Part shown: in pieces, positions 34,633 through 34,927 of the stretch
Layout of the letters: the number at the start of each line of letters is the position of its first letter
Position numbering within the stretch: position 1 is the stretch's first letter
Source of the DNA: an uncultured Bacteroidales bacterium
GTDB lineage: Bacteria > Bacteroidota > Bacteroidia > Bacteroidales > FEN-979
Reading direction: 5' to 3'
NCBI GenBank assembly: GCA_903929315.1
Contig: CAIYUC010000009.1
Coordinates: forward strand, 1-34,927
Length of the DNA: 34,927 nt
Notes under the pieces: model-generated
Seen by the model: the letters and a program-made list of their open reading frames with translations, nothing else
Database searches by the model: none
What the model was told of the DNA's origin: nothing
Position numbers and translations under genes: made by a program

Positions 34633-34737
34633 GGCTCCAAAGCCAACTATGAAAAAATGTACAGGGAAGGATCATGGCAAACCCTGATGGATGAGTGGAA
34701 GGATATGTACTACTGTAAAAATTCATTCATAATTTAA
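34630..34737 (+). pseudogene. C-terminal fragment of an unidentified protein
   Basis: Thirty-five codons (LGSKANYEKMYREGSWQTL, then MDEWKDMYYCKNSFII) end in TAA at 34735-34737. The composition is protein-like, with Trp and Met spaced as in a helix, but there is no start and no family that I recognise. It is joined directly to the copied YqaE leader, which suggests a recombination junction. Confidence 0.35.
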
Positions 34738-34747
34738 AATCCAAAAA

Positions 34748-34927
34748 ATGAAAAAACTCGAAAACAAAACGGTATTTATCACAGGAGGATTGTCAGGCAT
34801 TGGCAAGGCATGTGCAATTGCAGCAGCAAAAGAGGGTGCTAACATTGCAATAGCCGATTTGAAATCTTCGACTTCTGATATTTCAATGGAAGAAATAAAA
34901 AATGAAAATCCCAAAGCCATTTTTATC
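34748..34927 (+). CDS. Short-chain dehydrogenase/reductase, N-terminal part (runs off the window)
   Basis: The first 60 residues are an SDR Rossmann start: strand NKTVFITGG, the cofactor loop TGGLSGIGKA (TGxxxGIG motif), and AKEGANIAIADL, where the Asp after IA suggests NAD preference. The catalytic Asn-Ser-Tyr-Lys residues lie beyond the window. The ATG is preceded by an A-rich leader. The substrate cannot be told. Confidence 0.85.
   Translation, partial: MKKLENKTVFITGGLSGIGKACAIAAAKEGANIAIADLKSSTSDISMEEIKNENPKAIFI

Overview
The window reads as a chromosomal segment of a Bacteroidota bacterium. Five lines of evidence in the sequence support this: four secreted proteins end in type IX secretion (T9SS) sorting domains; several genes carry the Bacteroidota -7 promoter box TAnnTTTG, two of them with TTG 20 bp and one with TTG 21 bp upstream; leaders are A/T-rich with weak ribosome binding sites; FISUMP-type lipoproteins (Fibrobacter succinogenes major paralogous domain) are present; and the insertion sequences resemble those of that phylum. 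I see no rRNA, tRNA or CRISPR array.

Layout. 1-1850 is an IS1182-type element. 2066-7146 holds three T9SS cargo proteins (two with BNR/YCF48-like repeats, one with Trp/Tyr-rich YD-like repeats). 7387-13222 is a phosphorelay cluster: sensor kinase, stand-alone receiver, REC-PAS-PAS-PAS-kinase, and two more receivers. It is followed by enolase (13392-14672). 14712-17161 is a decay zone: a frameshifted FISUMP remnant on the minus strand, a small PH-like protein, an ORF6N gene flanked by imperfect direct repeats, an orphan Vsr endonuclease, and the scar of a restriction-modification system with an intact controller-type operator in front of a truncated controller gene. 17442-19115 holds a Pmp3/YqaE-like membrane peptide and a T9SS protein built from seven 49-codon repeats.

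19376-26162 is the most unusual block. It contains a short peptide overlapping a secreted caspase-like protease, an exported partner protein, a pseudokinase-transmembrane-caspase fusion, and a cytoplasmic protein with three 77-residue repeats. 26271-26850 is a frameshifted FISUMP lipoprotein pseudogene. It is followed directly by a three-gene hipB-hipS-hipT toxin-antitoxin locus (27070-28577) with four operator palindromes spaced 40-41 bp apart. 28636-29653 has a decayed small gene, a 40-codon ORF and a methyltransferase. A TPR protein lies on the minus strand (29990-30985). 31295-32214 is an IS5-type element whose transposase carries two in-frame stops. 32459-34499 holds two tandemly duplicated FISUMP lipoproteins. 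The window closes with a copy of the YqaE leader, a C-terminal gene fragment and the start of a short-chain dehydrogenase.

The best candidates for new biology are the pseudokinase/caspase block, the phased HipB-type operators, and the R-M scar that keeps its control DNA. All functional statements come from motifs read by eye; no database search was run.
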